From Diphasiastrum complanatum (taxonomy: Eukaryota > Streptophyta > Lycopodiopsida > Lycopodiales > Lycopodiaceae): 64,000 bases of DNA. The notes below the pieces were generated by a model. That model was not told where the DNA came from, made no database searches, and saw only the letters and a list, made by a program, of their open reading frames with translations. The position numbers and the translations under genes are program-made. Each line of letters opens with the position of its first letter. Position 1 is the stretch's first letter. The stretch is from contig CM055093.1 of assembly GCA_029204225.1 (NCBI GenBank), positions 32,065,777 to 32,129,776 on the forward strand. The letters run 5' to 3'. Shown here piece after piece: positions 34,817 to 46,819 of this stretch.

Positions 34817-37016
34817 ATCTTGAGTTGTTGCAATAATTTCTTTCCAAACCGTGTATTGAACCTTACATTGTTTGCCAAAATAATTTGATAAAAATCTTCG
34901 AGCTTTAGATCTTCCAATGCTCGGCTTGCATGGAATATTTCATGTTTTACCTGAGAACTTGTCATCTTTTTTATTTTAATGTGGCCTTTATGTAAGTCTG
35001 CTTTGGACAACACATCCTCTAATCTGGAAATAGCTTCTTTTGTAGAGGCCTCTGGCTCGGAATTCCATGCAAACAAGATGTGAAGATATATTAGTTTTTC
35101 TATAATACGCACCTCCGCATGCAATATACAGATATGAACATTTCGTAGAGGAATCGGTAGTACAGGTTTCCAATTAGGATCTTCTCGATCTCTTGATATT
35201 CTTGTACTCCTTGTCATGTCTTTTGCTGTTTTCATGCAGTACAAACAAGGGTGTTTAGAGTTGGCACCATGAGATACATTGAACATACATTTTAATGTCT
35301 TTAGATCTCCTGCTAAATGCCATTCAATGTTGAAAGTGCCAATTTTAGGAATATTGAGTGGAACTCCCTCCATGTGATTTTTTATGACGGCAAGATATGA
35401 TGTTCTATTAAATATCCATGAGAGAATGTTACGGTCTTTTTTTAGCACCTATAAGAGAATACAAAAACGTGATCAGCCTCATAATATTAACACATAGAAT
35501 TCAAATGATTATCCCTATTTATTATGCGAAGGAACTGCTATATCTGAAATGCTGCCAACCACCAGATATCATTTTCTGATTGAACATTGAAATTGAGGCG
35601 TTTTGAGTCCTCTGAATTTGAAAGTGCTCCATTCATGATTGTGAGACTGACTCTTTCCATTTTTTGTCCTTTTATAATTTCAAACTCATCTAACTTGAGA
35701 ACAACTATTAACTTATTATTGACATTCTCATTTGTAATACCGTAAAAATCTATGATGAATGTTAATAACTGATTAATGTCAATAAATAAATTGTTGGAAT
35801 TGTTATATGCTAGACTTTCTCCTTTCGAGTAATACACTTCATTGATATAAGATGGATTACCAACTATTGTCTGCATACCATGGTTTAACATGTCCCTTTT
35901 TTTTAAAGATGAAATGGTCGTGGGATTGGAAACTTTTTAATATTTACCTGTGCAAATGCCTCCTTTATCATCTTAAACATTGTTGCATATGCTTCCCTAC
36001 TGATGCTAGAAAAGTCACATGCCCCTTGAAGCAATGTAGTGTCTAATATTCTTCCAACTTCATCCATAATGCTATCAGTTACTGAACCCTTAATCTTTTT
36101 CATTTTGTTATTATTTAACATTGATTTCATAGATTTAGAAGTCAAGATAGAGCCTAGTGAGTTTCCAATTGAAATATCATTGGCCAAATGGTCTTCAACA
36201 ACCAATGTTGATCTGCATTGCAAACATAATGTCCATGAAAATGTCAGTAAAAATTAGGACACTCATAGTATTCAGAACAATATATAATAAGCAAATCAAC
36301 GGAAAGTTGAAATGAATAAATGACAAAATAGTGATTATGAATAAATCAAAAAGTTCAAGCAATTTTCAGTACCAAATAAGCTATAACTTACTTGAATGCA
36401 CGAATTCGTCTTTTTCTATGATCTCCTCTGGATGATAGATCACATACATCCTTGTTTACCAGTCTTTTCCTCTTGTTGCTTCGGACCTTTCTGTTGAGCA
36501 CATCCATATCTTTAACAAGAGACAAATATGGGGTACGCATGGATTGAAATGCAATTTTTATCTCATCATTACTAGTTGTATAATGATGCAAAGAAGATTT
36601 CAACTTTGGATCTCCTCTTTGAGCATCTCATTTTCATCCAAACAAGTTTTTATCTTTGTAGATTTTTCTTCGCACTCCTTTGATATTTTTCTTGATTCCT
36701 CTTCCAAATAATGTATTCTTTGCATTGAATGTGTATTCCCATAGAGCATCAAATTCTCACAGTAACCCAAAAGGCCATTTTTACCATGACACATATAGAT
36801 TATTAACTGACTCACCGAATGAAAATCTAGATGTTGCAATGAACATGGATCAATAGGATACAATGTTTCTGATGACCATAAATCTACATGTTTTAGCTTT
36901 TTCTCCCTGTATCGGACCATATCAGAAGTTGACAATTTGGGTTGCTTTGAATTTCTCGTCTTGAGCAGAACATATTCTGGTGACAAATCCACATGAAGAT
37001 GATAAAGCTTTGTCAT

Positions 37017-37384
37017 CAGTACACTAGTATAGTAACAAACAACACAATGACAATAACAAAGCTGGAGATGGCGCTAACGACTCTGCTGGAGATAGAGATG
37101 GCGCAGGCTTTCTTCAGAACTTCTAATTCAAATTTTTGAGTGTTCCCAACTATTGGGAGGAAATATTTCAGCATTTTGAAAAATTATATTTTAACTGTGG
37201 TTAAACACCAGTGAAGTTTGATGTGATTAAACTAAGGTGCATTCATTGACATGGAAAGTAGTGCGGGCAGATGCGTAAAGAAGTTAGAAAATGATATTAT
37301 AATTACTTTATAGTTATTTTTCTCTCTCCTACATGGCATTTCTTATAGGGCCCTCTTTGGGCCCATATTTTCTCTAACTCCTCA
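37017..37384. other. Upstream flank of the transposase-like gene
   Basis: No gene seen. This would be the promoter side of the minus-strand gene starting at 37016; I see no convincing TATA box or terminal inverted repeat of a DNA transposon here. Confidence 0.4.
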
Positions 37385-37468
37385 CAAAACTGCTCGACAA
37401 GCCACTCTTTACCAAGCAAAGAGAGACAATTGGATTGAATGAACAAAGCTGCAATGTTCAAGAGGGAG

Positions 37469-38424
37469 TGTTAGAAATGGTGAGCTCCCACAACTTTGTC
37501 GCAGCACGAACAAGACACGAAGGTCAAACGAGAACAATTCGCGACAGTCAACGTGTCTTTGACTCAAAGCACGAACGATTCGCGAATCGTAAACACACCT
37601 CCAGGACCGCAAAGCACAAAATGGACGCAAAACGAAAATTACGAAAAGAAATGAAAAGAACGAAAACACACGAAGAGAAATCTTACGCAACTCAACGAGC
37701 TTCATGCCCAGCTGAAACGAATAGCAACGATGGAAATTAACTAACTAGTTGATTTGCGTTAACTAGTCTTGTGATTCTATGTTTAGCTATCTTGTAAACT
37801 CCACATAGTGGAGGTATAAACAATCCTCTCTGGATCATAATTGTGTGAAGAGAGATAGTGAATACAGAGATCTATAAGAAACAGAGAGAGACGTAGCGAA
37901 TAGAGCAAGAAAGCAAAAATACCATAGTTGTGCATGAAAGTCTGCCAACGAGCAGAACACAGCAAAAGAGTAGAGAGTCATTCCGCCAACGAGCGAGACA
38001 CTGACGATCTCGCTCTAAAACCAAACTGACAATATAGTCGTTCTATTTCATGTATCTCTTGGCCTTGTGCTGTGTCTCTTGATTGCTAGAATAAAATATG
38101 TTCTGTGATGCGTAGTCGAGAGTCTGGGATCCCGTAAGAGCTTCCACACAAAAAGAAGATTCAAAGACAGAAAATTGTTCGCAAATCAGAAGAGAGGACG
38201 AACACAAAACAAGAAAAAACTTCCGCCACAGGCTATGGTAGCGCTACCACATAGACATGAAATCGTCGAGGTAGCTAATAGTATTGATGGAATGCTACAG
38301 CGCGAGTATGGTGGCGTGTAATAGCACTATCAGCGCTAAGATTTTTTGTTGGAAATCGTTGACCAGCGAGTAGGTGTATGTAAACTAGCATAGTTCGCTG
38401 GGTTGACATTGACAAGCTCTAACA
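37469..38424 (+). repeat. Copia 3' LTR or LTR fragment (956 bp)
   Basis: Begins TGTTAGA right after a polypurine tract (CAAGAGGGAG) and ends TCTAACA, giving matching 7-bp inverted ends. The 80 bases before it look like the degraded 3' end of copia RNase H, so this is probably a 3' LTR whose internal region is deleted. A TATA-like GTATAAAC lies near 37816. An ORF spanning 37435-37740 crosses the LTR edge and is not a gene. Confidence 0.72.
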
Positions 38425-39566
38425 TATATGTTAGAAATATGTCGTTATCACAATATACTGACGGTTGATAAAAGAAACAACTATAACTGAATGTTATCTA
38501 AGTGTATGTGTCTCAGTATCGGAAGAAAGCTCACTATGATAATAGAGTAATGATTATATACATGATTATCTCTGTCTCATACAGTTCTACAACATAAAAA
38601 AAAGCACGAAGGGGTTAGGTATACTCCGGTTGATAGCAAGTATAAGGTACATATGACACTCGGAACATTTACACTCCGGAATATGCTTTCAAAAGAAGAT
38701 AACAAACTCATTCGGTATATGCTATGAACTAATCGGAGTACTCGTACACATGTCTCTACGCTATTACATTTTTTAGATATGGATGCGGAAGGTCAATCCT
38801 TGCTTTTACATACCATGAACATGATCGCTTCGCAAGAATCGGGCTCGTCTACCATTCAGGTCAGAAAAGCATGTATTTCACAAGTTTCTATTAAGTATGG
38901 CTCAAAACATAGGGTGACAGAGTAAGCTTGATAAAAGTTTTTTGAAAAACAAAGCAGTATGATATGATAACCGTATATATTTTTCACGTAATAGACAATG
39001 CTTGCTTTTTGAATGATCATAACCCTGGAATATATAGCAGGCTGGTTTCTAGACAAGGATTTGCGTATTTCTTGTATGTTCTTGTAAGTGCATGGTTTTG
39101 TACCAAGAACGAATTCATGCATAGGATCGGAATGGTAGGGATTTGCCCCAAATTTAGTATGAATAGGCTTACACAAATGTTTACTTGCACTATCTTATAG
39201 CAATTTCTTGGGTAATGTCTTAAAGCACTAGTATGACTTAAAATTGTAAGAACGATAAGTAAGGTTTGCGGACTCTTGTATAGCGTGGATTTGCTCAAGA
39301 AGTCACGAGCACCGTACATTGTCGCTTTATGGACAAGAGTGATGGGATGGCATGGATTTTTCACAAAACTCATGTACCGATACAAACCGCTTACATTATT
39401 TGCTATGCTCTTTTGGCTTGCTTTCAAATGCGTAATGTGTTTTATTTAACGACATGGACCAAAAACCAGCAAACTGATCAGTATGGCGAATGCCCTGATA
39501 CGGTGCTAGCATGGTGTGGCTGTAGTACTCATAACAAAAAACTAGTAAGGGAAGATTGGACTACAA
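38425..39566. other. No recognisable gene (38.4-39.6 kb)
   Basis: Spacer between two LTRs with no conserved protein motif. The longest open stretch (39017-39427, minus, 136 codons) has no recognisable domain. Confidence 0.45.
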
Positions 39567-40279
39567 TGTTGGAGGGTTTGCGAATCCCAAGAAAACCCTA
39601 ACCGTAGTTAATAAGTGAGAGGGATTTGGCACCCTGCGTGTGTAAGTCCAACCCGATGATCACATAGAGATTTGATTAATTAGAAAGTCAATAAAAGGAC
39701 TTTAGGCCTTTTTGCGGGACTTTTAATGATGCAAGGCCTAAATGTCAAGTTAGTAAATGAAGTTGGATTTCCCTCCAATTTGGATGGTTCCCACACTTTT
39801 TTAAATTTGAATAATTAGGGAGGTAGAAATGGACCAATATGATTCAAAGGCCAGGGTCCTCCTCTCTACTATAAAAAGGGACCAACTCTAGGTTCTCCTC
39901 ATGTTCATTTCCTCATTTCAATAAAGCAGACTGGTTCTCTTCAGGAATGAATTGATGAATGTCTTTGCTCTTCTTCTTTTCTCCTCCATATCTCATGCTT
40001 TTTTTGGATGCTAATTGTTGGATCTGAATGTTATTGGGATTGTATGTTTTTATACTTTTTACTTTCTATTGTGGATCGTAGTGTTAATGGATGTGTAGTG
40101 TTAATGGATAGGGTTAATGGATGTTAGAGTTAGATTTGGATCTTCCATTCATGCAGAAATATGAACTATACTATCGCTCTCATGGGAACGAATCTATGTG
40201 TGACAACTAACTTCATCTCTTTGATGCTAGGTTGATTAGATCTTGGGTTGAGATTAGGCAAGGAAAGAAACCCACTACA
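39567..40279 (+). repeat. 5' LTR of gypsy copy B
   Basis: 713 bp, TGTTGGAGGG...CCCACTACA, with a TATA box (CTATAAAAAGG) at about 39869. It is the same family and length class as the minus-strand LTR 12365-13070. Followed by an Asp-tRNA-type primer site. Confidence 0.88.
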
Positions 40280-40283
40280 ATTT

Positions 40284-40303
40284 TGGCGCTGTTGTCGGGG
40301 AGC
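40284..40303 (+). other. Primer-binding site, Asp-tRNA type, two changes
   Basis: Reads TGGCGCTGTTGTCGGGGAGC. Compared with copy A it has two C-to-T changes, as expected from decay of methylated cytosine. Confidence 0.8.
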
Positions 40304-40836
40304 TACGCCATTTTTTCAGTTTGCAACATGTTTGTTGGATGGTTAGCTTGCATTAGGCATCTTGTCGTGGCATGAATAGTGTTAGATCTGCATTTAGGGT
40401 TAGTTTGGGAGTGATTTTGCTTGATTTGAGTAGATTTGCTTGTTTAAAATCTAATTTAATTGTTAAAAAGAGAAAGCTATTCAGATCACCAATCTTAAGA
40501 TTCATTTGGATCTGAGATATCAGAAAAAACAACAAAAATTGGTCAAATTTGTCAGATTTTGGTCAAAAAGAGACAAAAAGCGTCATCAGAGCTTATAACT
40601 TTTTACCCTCTTTCAAAAAACCTTCGCCGAGCTGTAGACACCTTCGGTTTTGTTCACAGAACCTTCAGTTTGAAGGGCAAAGATTAATTGATTGAAAAAG
40701 ATCGGTTGATTGTATTCACAATATAGCAATCAGATTTTTGGGAAGTGGAATAGATCTAGCAGATCTGATCTGAGATAGTTTTTGATTGAAAAATCTAGAT
40801 CCAATCTCATTGTCTGCTTGATCTAAATTTGTAAAG

Positions 40837-42345
40837 ATGGTTGCCCCTGGAGCTGCTCCACAAGAAGTCACTCCAATTATTATTAGAAGATCACCCCATT
40901 TGGATCTACCCAAATATAACGGATTAACAGATCCAGTTAGATGTCTTCATATCTATGCTGAATCCTGTGAAGTCTATGGCGAGATTTATCCTCAAGATAA
41001 ACTTAAGTTGTTTTCTATGGCCTTAACAGGCGCAGCACAAGATTGGTACTATAATAAAGATGAAACTGAATGTACAGATTGGGAGGTTGTTAAACGAGCC
41101 CTTATCACACGGTTCAAACCGTAGAAGTTTATGGAAGACCCTTTCCTACTTCTAAGTAAAATTAAAATGGAAAAGCGGGAAATGGTTCGAGATTACATTG
41201 AACGGGTGAAACGCCTCAGATCTGAGAGCGAACCTGAGTTGATTAACAAAAATGCCATAAATATGCAATTTTTGTCAGGTCTATCTAAACGGATCAAACG
41301 TGAGCTGAAACGCCATAATGAGTATACACTCTTGCAAAATGCTATGGATGATGCAATTCGGGAGGAGGATGAAGATTCAGATGATGATTCAAATATTAGT
41401 ATGTTGCCTTATACAGCAAGGTAGACTACTACGACATCCACCACTATTGCATCAACGAATGCCAACGCTACCTCAGAAATGATGCTCAACGAGTTCGAGA
41501 AACTTGGAAAGAACCAGCAAAAAGAGATGGAAAAGTTACAGCCGCAATTTGATGAGAAGATCAAAGCTTTGGAAAATTTCCATGGACAAGCGAACAAGGA
41601 AGTTGAAAAGTTTGCGGAAAATGTCTGGTGTTCTATTTGTACAGGAAATCACACGGTGAACGAGTGTCCTCAATTGAAAAAATGAATGGAAATCAGTGTT
41701 TGCCATTTGTGTAATTCGCCTGATCATGAGACTACTTTTTGCAACTTCAACCCTCAGATAATTCAGCAACGGTATGCCCAAATGGGATATCGAGAACCAA
41801 AGTATGGAGGAAATCCAGCAACTAGACCGCGACAATCTGCTCTTGGATACCCGGAACGTTTAGCTTTACCTGCCCCACCAAAGCACTCCGCTCATCCTGC
41901 CAATTTGATGGAACCAGAACCATACATAAGTGCTGAGCAATGGAACTATGGTACTGATCAAGAAGGTGGATTTTCAGAACAGTACGCTATTTATGCTGTC
42001 GCTCAACAACAAGCCTCTAGAAATTGGACCAGAGCATCACTTGGATGGTTTGCATGTGGAGAAAATCACAAAGTTGCAGAATGTCCAAATAAAGAAAAAT
42101 TTGTACCATTATGTTGTGACTGTGGTTATATGGGCATTGCTATAAATACTGTCCAGCAAGACCGAAGCCACCGCCAGCTACAACACCTGTAAATTTGATA
42201 ACAATCAAGCGAAGACCAGCAGTTCAAAATAAACCAAGTGCATCCTTGGGGTGGTCACCAGAGCGCAGAAGTAGAAAGAACCAGTAGCGGATCCCATACC
42301 TGCTGATTCTATACCATTGAATGATACACCAACAACATCAAGAGT
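40837..42345 (+). pseudogene. Ty3/gypsy gag (copy B), plus strand
   Basis: A single frame runs from ATG 40837 to TAA 42190-42192, interrupted by TAG 41122, TAG 41422 and TGA 41683, with no frameshift until about 42125. Capsid phrases are LDLPKYNGLTDPVRCLHIY and FSMALTGAAQDWYYNK; then FLSGLSKRIKRELKRHNEY; then three knuckle-like Cys/His groups (CSICTGNHTVNEC, CHLCNSPDHETTFC, CGENHKVAECP with a partner CCDCGY). In copy A the first two stops are sense codons (Gln), which fits C-to-T changes, while the TGA at 41683 is also present in copy A. After 42125 a one-base shift moves the reading frame. The element is cut at about 42345 where a minus-strand copia fragment begins. Confidence 0.85.
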
Positions 42346-44457
42346 CTATCTAATTTGTAGAGTTACCTTCATCAAATGTAACATCTCTACTCACTAAAAT
42401 CTTTTTAGTGATAGGATTATAGACTCTAGATCCTTTGCTATTTTCAGCATAACCAACAAAAATTCCTTTTATGGATGTAGGATCATCCTTCTTTCTTGTA
42501 TCTAATGCTTGAAAAACATAGCAAGTAGATCCAAAGATTCTAAGATCTTTAAGATTTCATAAGATGTTATGCCTCCAATGGGCTTACATGGCAATCTATT
42601 ACACAAATAAGTTGCACAAATAATAGCCTCTCCCCCAAAAAGACTTAGGTAGAGATGAATCTAGCCTTAAAGCCTTTGCACACTCACAATGTGTTCTACT
42701 CATTCTCTCAGCTATACCATTTTGTTGAGGACTATAAGTACATGTAAGCTCTCTTTTAATGCCATTGGATTTACAAAACTCTATCATCTTGGTGGAGATA
42801 TACTCTCCACCATTATCACTCCTCAATACTTTTATTTTAGCATCAAGCTGATACTCAACTAGAGTTTTGAACTTAACAAAAGCTTCAAACACTTTACTTT
42901 TGGAATCCAAAAGTTCAATCCAAGTGTATCTAGAATAATCATCAATAAAAGATACATACATAGATGCACCTCCATTAGATTCTTGAGAAAAAGAGTGCAC
43001 ATCACTATGAATGAGATCTAATGCTTTTGTAGATCTAGTGGAAGAGTTAATAAAAGGTAGCTTGTGTGCCTTTGAGAGGCTACAAGCTTCACATTTTTTT
43101 CCACACTTTGAGAGTGTCTTTGGAAGTCCGTCTGTGCAAGATCCTTGGTGCATAGCATCTCCATTGATTTGAGGTTGGGATGGTCCAACCTCTTATGCCA
43201 TTTGCTTGAGCTCCTCCTTAGCCATGTTCACACTTCCAAGAAAAAACATTAGCATCTAGCTTAAAAAGTCTTCCTTGCTTGAATCCCTTTACAGTACAAG
43301 TATCATTCATTATGGAGCAAACACCTTGCTTAAAATTGACATCTAAACCATCATCCATCAATTGTCCTACACTTAACAAATTCTTAGTGAATGTAGGAAC
43401 GTAAAGTACATTATCTAGATCTACTCTTTTAGAGGATCCAAGACTTAAGGGAATAGTTCCCACTCCATCTATTCTACATTCTTGATCACTTGCTGTTAGA
43501 ATAGACTTTTTACAACCTACAAAAGGTACAAGAGTTGAGAAAAAATCCTTTTGGAATGTCATGTGGGAGTTAGCCCCACTATCAATCCACCATGTGTCAT
43601 TGGAGTAGCTCTTGGATGTTGATGTAGATGCCATCAAGGATGAATCCACTTCATCCTCATCTTCCTCGAGAGTGAGGTTGCCTTGCTTGCTCTCTCCTTG
43701 TGCATTCTTTTTCTTGTAACACTCAACTGCAAAGTGCCCCTTCTTTTCACAAAAGAGGCACTTTAGTTTGGCTTTGTTCTTCTTTCCACCTTTGGAGCTT
43801 GATGGTTGATCATCATTCTTGGTCTCCCTTGGTTGGATCATCTTCTTGGACTTTGCCTTTCCTTTGCTTGAGAAGTTGGCCTTCTCATCACCATCATGCA
43901 ACTTTAAGGAACCAATCCTTTGCTTGACATGAAGGATTCTACTCTCCTTGGCCACAAGCACACTATGGAGCTTGTCAATAGAAGGTAGAGAATTTTGAAT
44001 AGCAAAGCTTTGTACAAGATTGGAGAACTCATCTCCAAGACCATTCAAAATGATTTGAACAAGCTCATCATTTTGAATACCTTCACTTATGATGGAAAGT
44101 TCTTTATTGAGAGACTTTATTCTCAAGACATATTCTTGAGCACTCTCATCACTCATTAGGAGAGTTCCAAGCCTCTTTGTCCAAGGTACAAGATGTCACT
44201 TCTTTTAGAAGTTCATTACTAACATTCATTTTTAGGCAATGTAATGCTAGTCTAGCTCTCTTTTTGTACCTTGCTTGATCTTGCCCTCCTTGAGGTTTTT
44301 CTTTCTCTCCTATGACAAGATCATACATATCTTGGAGCACTAGTAGTGACTCCATTCTTACTTTCCAAGTTGAATAATTACTAGAATTTAGCCTTTCACT
44401 AGCCTCAAGTAGATAGGCTCCAATTGAACCCACTCTCACTAGTAACAAGTACAACAA
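42345..44457 (-). pseudogene. Copia gag-protease-integrase fragment, minus strand
   Basis: Read from 44457: gag N-terminus (IGAYLLEASERLNSSNYSTW), then a short deletion near 44155 removes roughly 28 codons present in the relatives at 31947 and 59588. Gag continues (SAQEYVLRIKSLNKELSI), with a Cys/His knuckle (CLFCEKKGHFAVEC) near 43715-43760 and the protease box WWIDSGANSHM near 43562-43595. After a frameshift at about 43215 come KWHKRLDHPNLKSMEML, the integrase core (HSDVHSFSQESNGGASMYVS, RSDNGGEYISTKMIEFC, SPQQNGIAERMSR) and its C-terminal segment to about 42345 (GIFVGYAENSKG, ILVSRDVTFDEGNS). Reverse transcriptase is absent. It belongs to the same lineage as the intact element at 58326. 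Both ends are truncated. Confidence 0.88.
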
Positions 44458-44784
44458 ATGTACTATTCAAAGGCTCTCCATTCTCTCTTTTTCAGAATTT
44501 AGCAACAAAGCTACTCTCTTGAATCTCACAAAACTTCAAGAAGCAAGATTCATAATGATCTTAAACTCAAAAAGACTAGGAAAATTGAATTCTACACAAT
44601 CTATTCAATTTAGAAGCTCATATTTGACTCTTGGAAGTGCCAATGCCTTCCTATGGTGTTTAGAATGGATTTTAGCTTCACTCTTGAACTAAAAACATAA
44701 GCCTCAAAACTCACTCTCAATGATTTGGAGGTTTAACAAACTTCTAACACCATTCCACATCAAATCTATAATGAGATCAATGGA

Positions 44785-45237
44785 TTTTTACGAAGGAGGT
44801 AAGCTACCAAGAATAGTCATTACTGCTTCATCAGCATTTGTCTCAACTCCAATTGCAGCTAATTGATCAAGAAGAGCTTGTACTGAAGAAAGATGATTTG
44901 TGAATGAATCACCTTCATTCATCTTTAATTGCATCAATTTCCTCTTCAAGTATAGTTTGTTAGCCATGATTTTGCTTTTAAATAAATCAACTAATGCTCC
45001 TCACATGGCTTTAGAAGTTGTAAATTTATTGATTTGAAGAAGTAAATTATCTGATAAGCTCAACTGAAGAAGTGCTCTAGCTTTATTATCTCGTTTTATC
45101 CAAACTTTAGCAACTTCACTTTCACTTGGTTCATTTTCGCCAATAACAATTGGCCATAGATCCTTTTTCACAAGGATAGCCTACATTTTCAATTTCCATA
45201 TCAAAAAAAATTTTCCATTCAATTTTTCGGAGGACAT
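44785..45237 (-). pseudogene. Copia gag fragment of a second family, minus strand
   Basis: An ATG at 45237 (MSSEKLNGKFF) starts a gag frame with early stops, reading VWIKRDNKARALLQLSLSDN, LLLQINKFTTSKAM, IMANKLYLKRKLMQLKMNEG and LLDQLAAIGVETNADEAV. This is the UBN2-type capsid region. It ends at LGSLPPS near 44790, beyond which a different copia fragment begins. Its own primer site and LTR may be those at 46434-46792. Confidence 0.78.
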
Positions 45238-46433
45238 TGTATCTCTTAGCATATGATTAACCATTTTACTTAACTAAATAATCAGTATTTACGCGTAACC
45301 GAGGAAAAGGGCATAAGACGTCACCTCGACTAGGAATACTAGTTATTTAAGTAGTAAAATCTATCTCTTCAACTAATTCATTTGTGGGCACCCGAATTAT
45401 GTGGGGTCGTCTGTCTCACTAGACTTTCCTTCATTTCTTTCTGGACCGTGACTGGATCACATTCCCTTCACGGGTCTGAGTCTCTCTGCAAATGCCAGCA
45501 AGAGAACATAGAGAGCAGGCTGGCCTCTCCAAATCAGTAAGTCGTTTCAGCCATCACTCTTTCAGAATAAAGCAGGTCATCTTTCTCCTTCAGCGAATTT
45601 CAGATGGCAGCATTTAACACATTTCATCCTTTCCTATCCACGGTTGGTGTCTAAAGGTTTATTTAGACTGCGTTCAATGCCGCACGATCCACAGGCTGTC
45701 TCAATTTTCTTCATGGCTGGAGCATTAGATGTCTTCAACGAACTTCATACTGCATAGCCTGCTCCGGCTTGCTTTACTCCATAGTCCTTTAAATCAAAGG
45801 TTGCATTACGAGCTCCACGCTAGAAGGCTTGAAATAGGCTGACTGATACTAGGGGCTCCTTGAAGAAAAATGTGGCCTTCACATATGGCTGTCACGACGT
45901 TCTGCATCATCCTGTCTGCCAACAAATTTGAGGCCTTCACGGTCTGCAGCAGTAGCACATCTCTGCTATCATCCTGCCTTGGGTCTTCAAGACGAATGCT
46001 CACTCAATGTGCATTCTACACATTCACAAAATTTAGCAAGCACAAGCACATCATCTCTCTCTAATCTGAGAGGAAGGCGACTATCATTCGTAGAAACCAA
46101 AGCTTCTTTCCTGCCTTCGCTCTGTCTTTAGGTTGGGGACACCAGTCTGCAATCCCTCACACATTCAAGAACAACAAGCAAATAAATTGTCTCTCTCTGA
46201 TTTTATTCATTCTGCTGCACAAAAGCAGAATCATTTCCATTTTTTTTAACAGAAATAAAAAACAAGAAACCAGAAACACTTCTGCATTTCTTTCTACAAA
46301 ACAGAGAACTCAAAACAAAACTGAGATTTTCCAGCAAGGAAAACTCTCATTATTCTTCACAGAAAAACAGAATTCTAACTAGAACTCAAACTGCATGCTA
46401 GGATCAATCAGGGATTAGCCATTCCCTGCTCTT
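45238..46433 (-). other. Probable leader of the copia gag at 44.8-45.2 kb
   Basis: About 1.2 kb between the gag ATG and the next primer site on the minus strand. No coding motif seen. It is unusually long for a copia leader, so it may contain another insertion whose edges I cannot see. Confidence 0.4.
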
Positions 46434-46445
46434 GCTCTGATACCA
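46434..46445 (-). other. Primer-binding site, initiator-Met tRNA (first)
   Basis: Minus-strand TGGTATCAGAGC adjoining the LTR at 46446. Confidence 0.85.
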
Positions 46446-46792
46446 TGGTTCAAATCAGAGCATGCACATAAGCAATCACAGAGGAGAATAGGAGAGGAGA
46501 ATAGGAGAGACAGAATACCATAGCCTATATTTTTAATAGAAAGCACAGGAGAATAGGAGAGAGAGAATACCATAGCGTAAATATAGAAAGCACAATACAA
46601 TGGAGAATATTGAACATGAGAGAGATAGAGAGGAGGTTGTGTCCCTCACACTAACCACTTCACAAGTAGCCAATTTCAGGACCCATAAAATAGCATGAGG
46701 CACATTAGGCCTATTTTCCTAAATAGTAACATTTGGCACGCAGGCCCTTTACTAGTATATTACCAAAGATGGACATTACTGATATTCTAACA
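46446..46792 (-). repeat. Copia-type 5' LTR, 347 bp
   Basis: On the minus strand it runs from TGTTAGAATATC (46792) to GAACCA (46446) and abuts a primer site. It contains a short internal duplication around 46490-46590 (GGAGAATAGGAGAG and GAATACCATAGC repeated). The outer edge rests on the TG/CA rule. Confidence 0.65.
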
Positions 46793-46807
46793 CGTAGGAC
46801 TATCGTA

Positions 46808-46819
46808 GCTCTGATACCA
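46808..46819 (-). other. Primer-binding site, initiator-Met tRNA (second)
   Basis: A second minus-strand TGGTATCAGAGC, only 15 bases beyond the first LTR and directly against the second LTR at 46820. Confidence 0.85.

Larger units (their letters stand above)
29650..37016 (-). pseudogene. Multi-exon transposase-like gene interrupted by a copia element
   Basis: Minus-strand gene with introns. Exon 1 (37016-36392) starts ATG, has a coiled coil (YLEEESRKISKECEEKSTK) and a basic NLS-like block (NRKVRSNKRKR), with one frameshift near 36603. A GTAAGT donor and TGCAG acceptor join it in frame to exon 2 (36212-35948), and a CAG/GTAAAT donor and GCAG acceptor join exon 3 (35870 to about 35540). Exon 3 contains VVLKLDEFEIIKGQKMERVS. 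Exon 4 (35448-34817) contains EWHLAGDLKTLKCMF, then ANSKHPCLYCMK. After a 4.75-kb copia insertion the exon resumes (30066-29877), and a last exon (29781-29650) carries SIWSSQGMKKSHWQIRV. The ordered D..R-like, GDxK and CxxC phrases and the SQQGxEKSH-like tail recall a large uncharacterised family in plants and animals that I believe is transposon-derived; I cannot name it. The exon 3 donor looks mutated (CAG/AT) and exon 4 has a frameshift near 34855, so this copy is dead. Confidence 0.6.

Noticed and set aside
37435-37740. 101-codon plus-strand ORF rich in Lys and Arg
   Set aside because: It crosses the edge of a copia LTR starting at 37469, so it is LTR sequence read as protein.
39017-39427. 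136-codon minus-strand ORF
   Set aside because: No recognisable domain or codon signal, and the region is unannotated spacer between LTRs.
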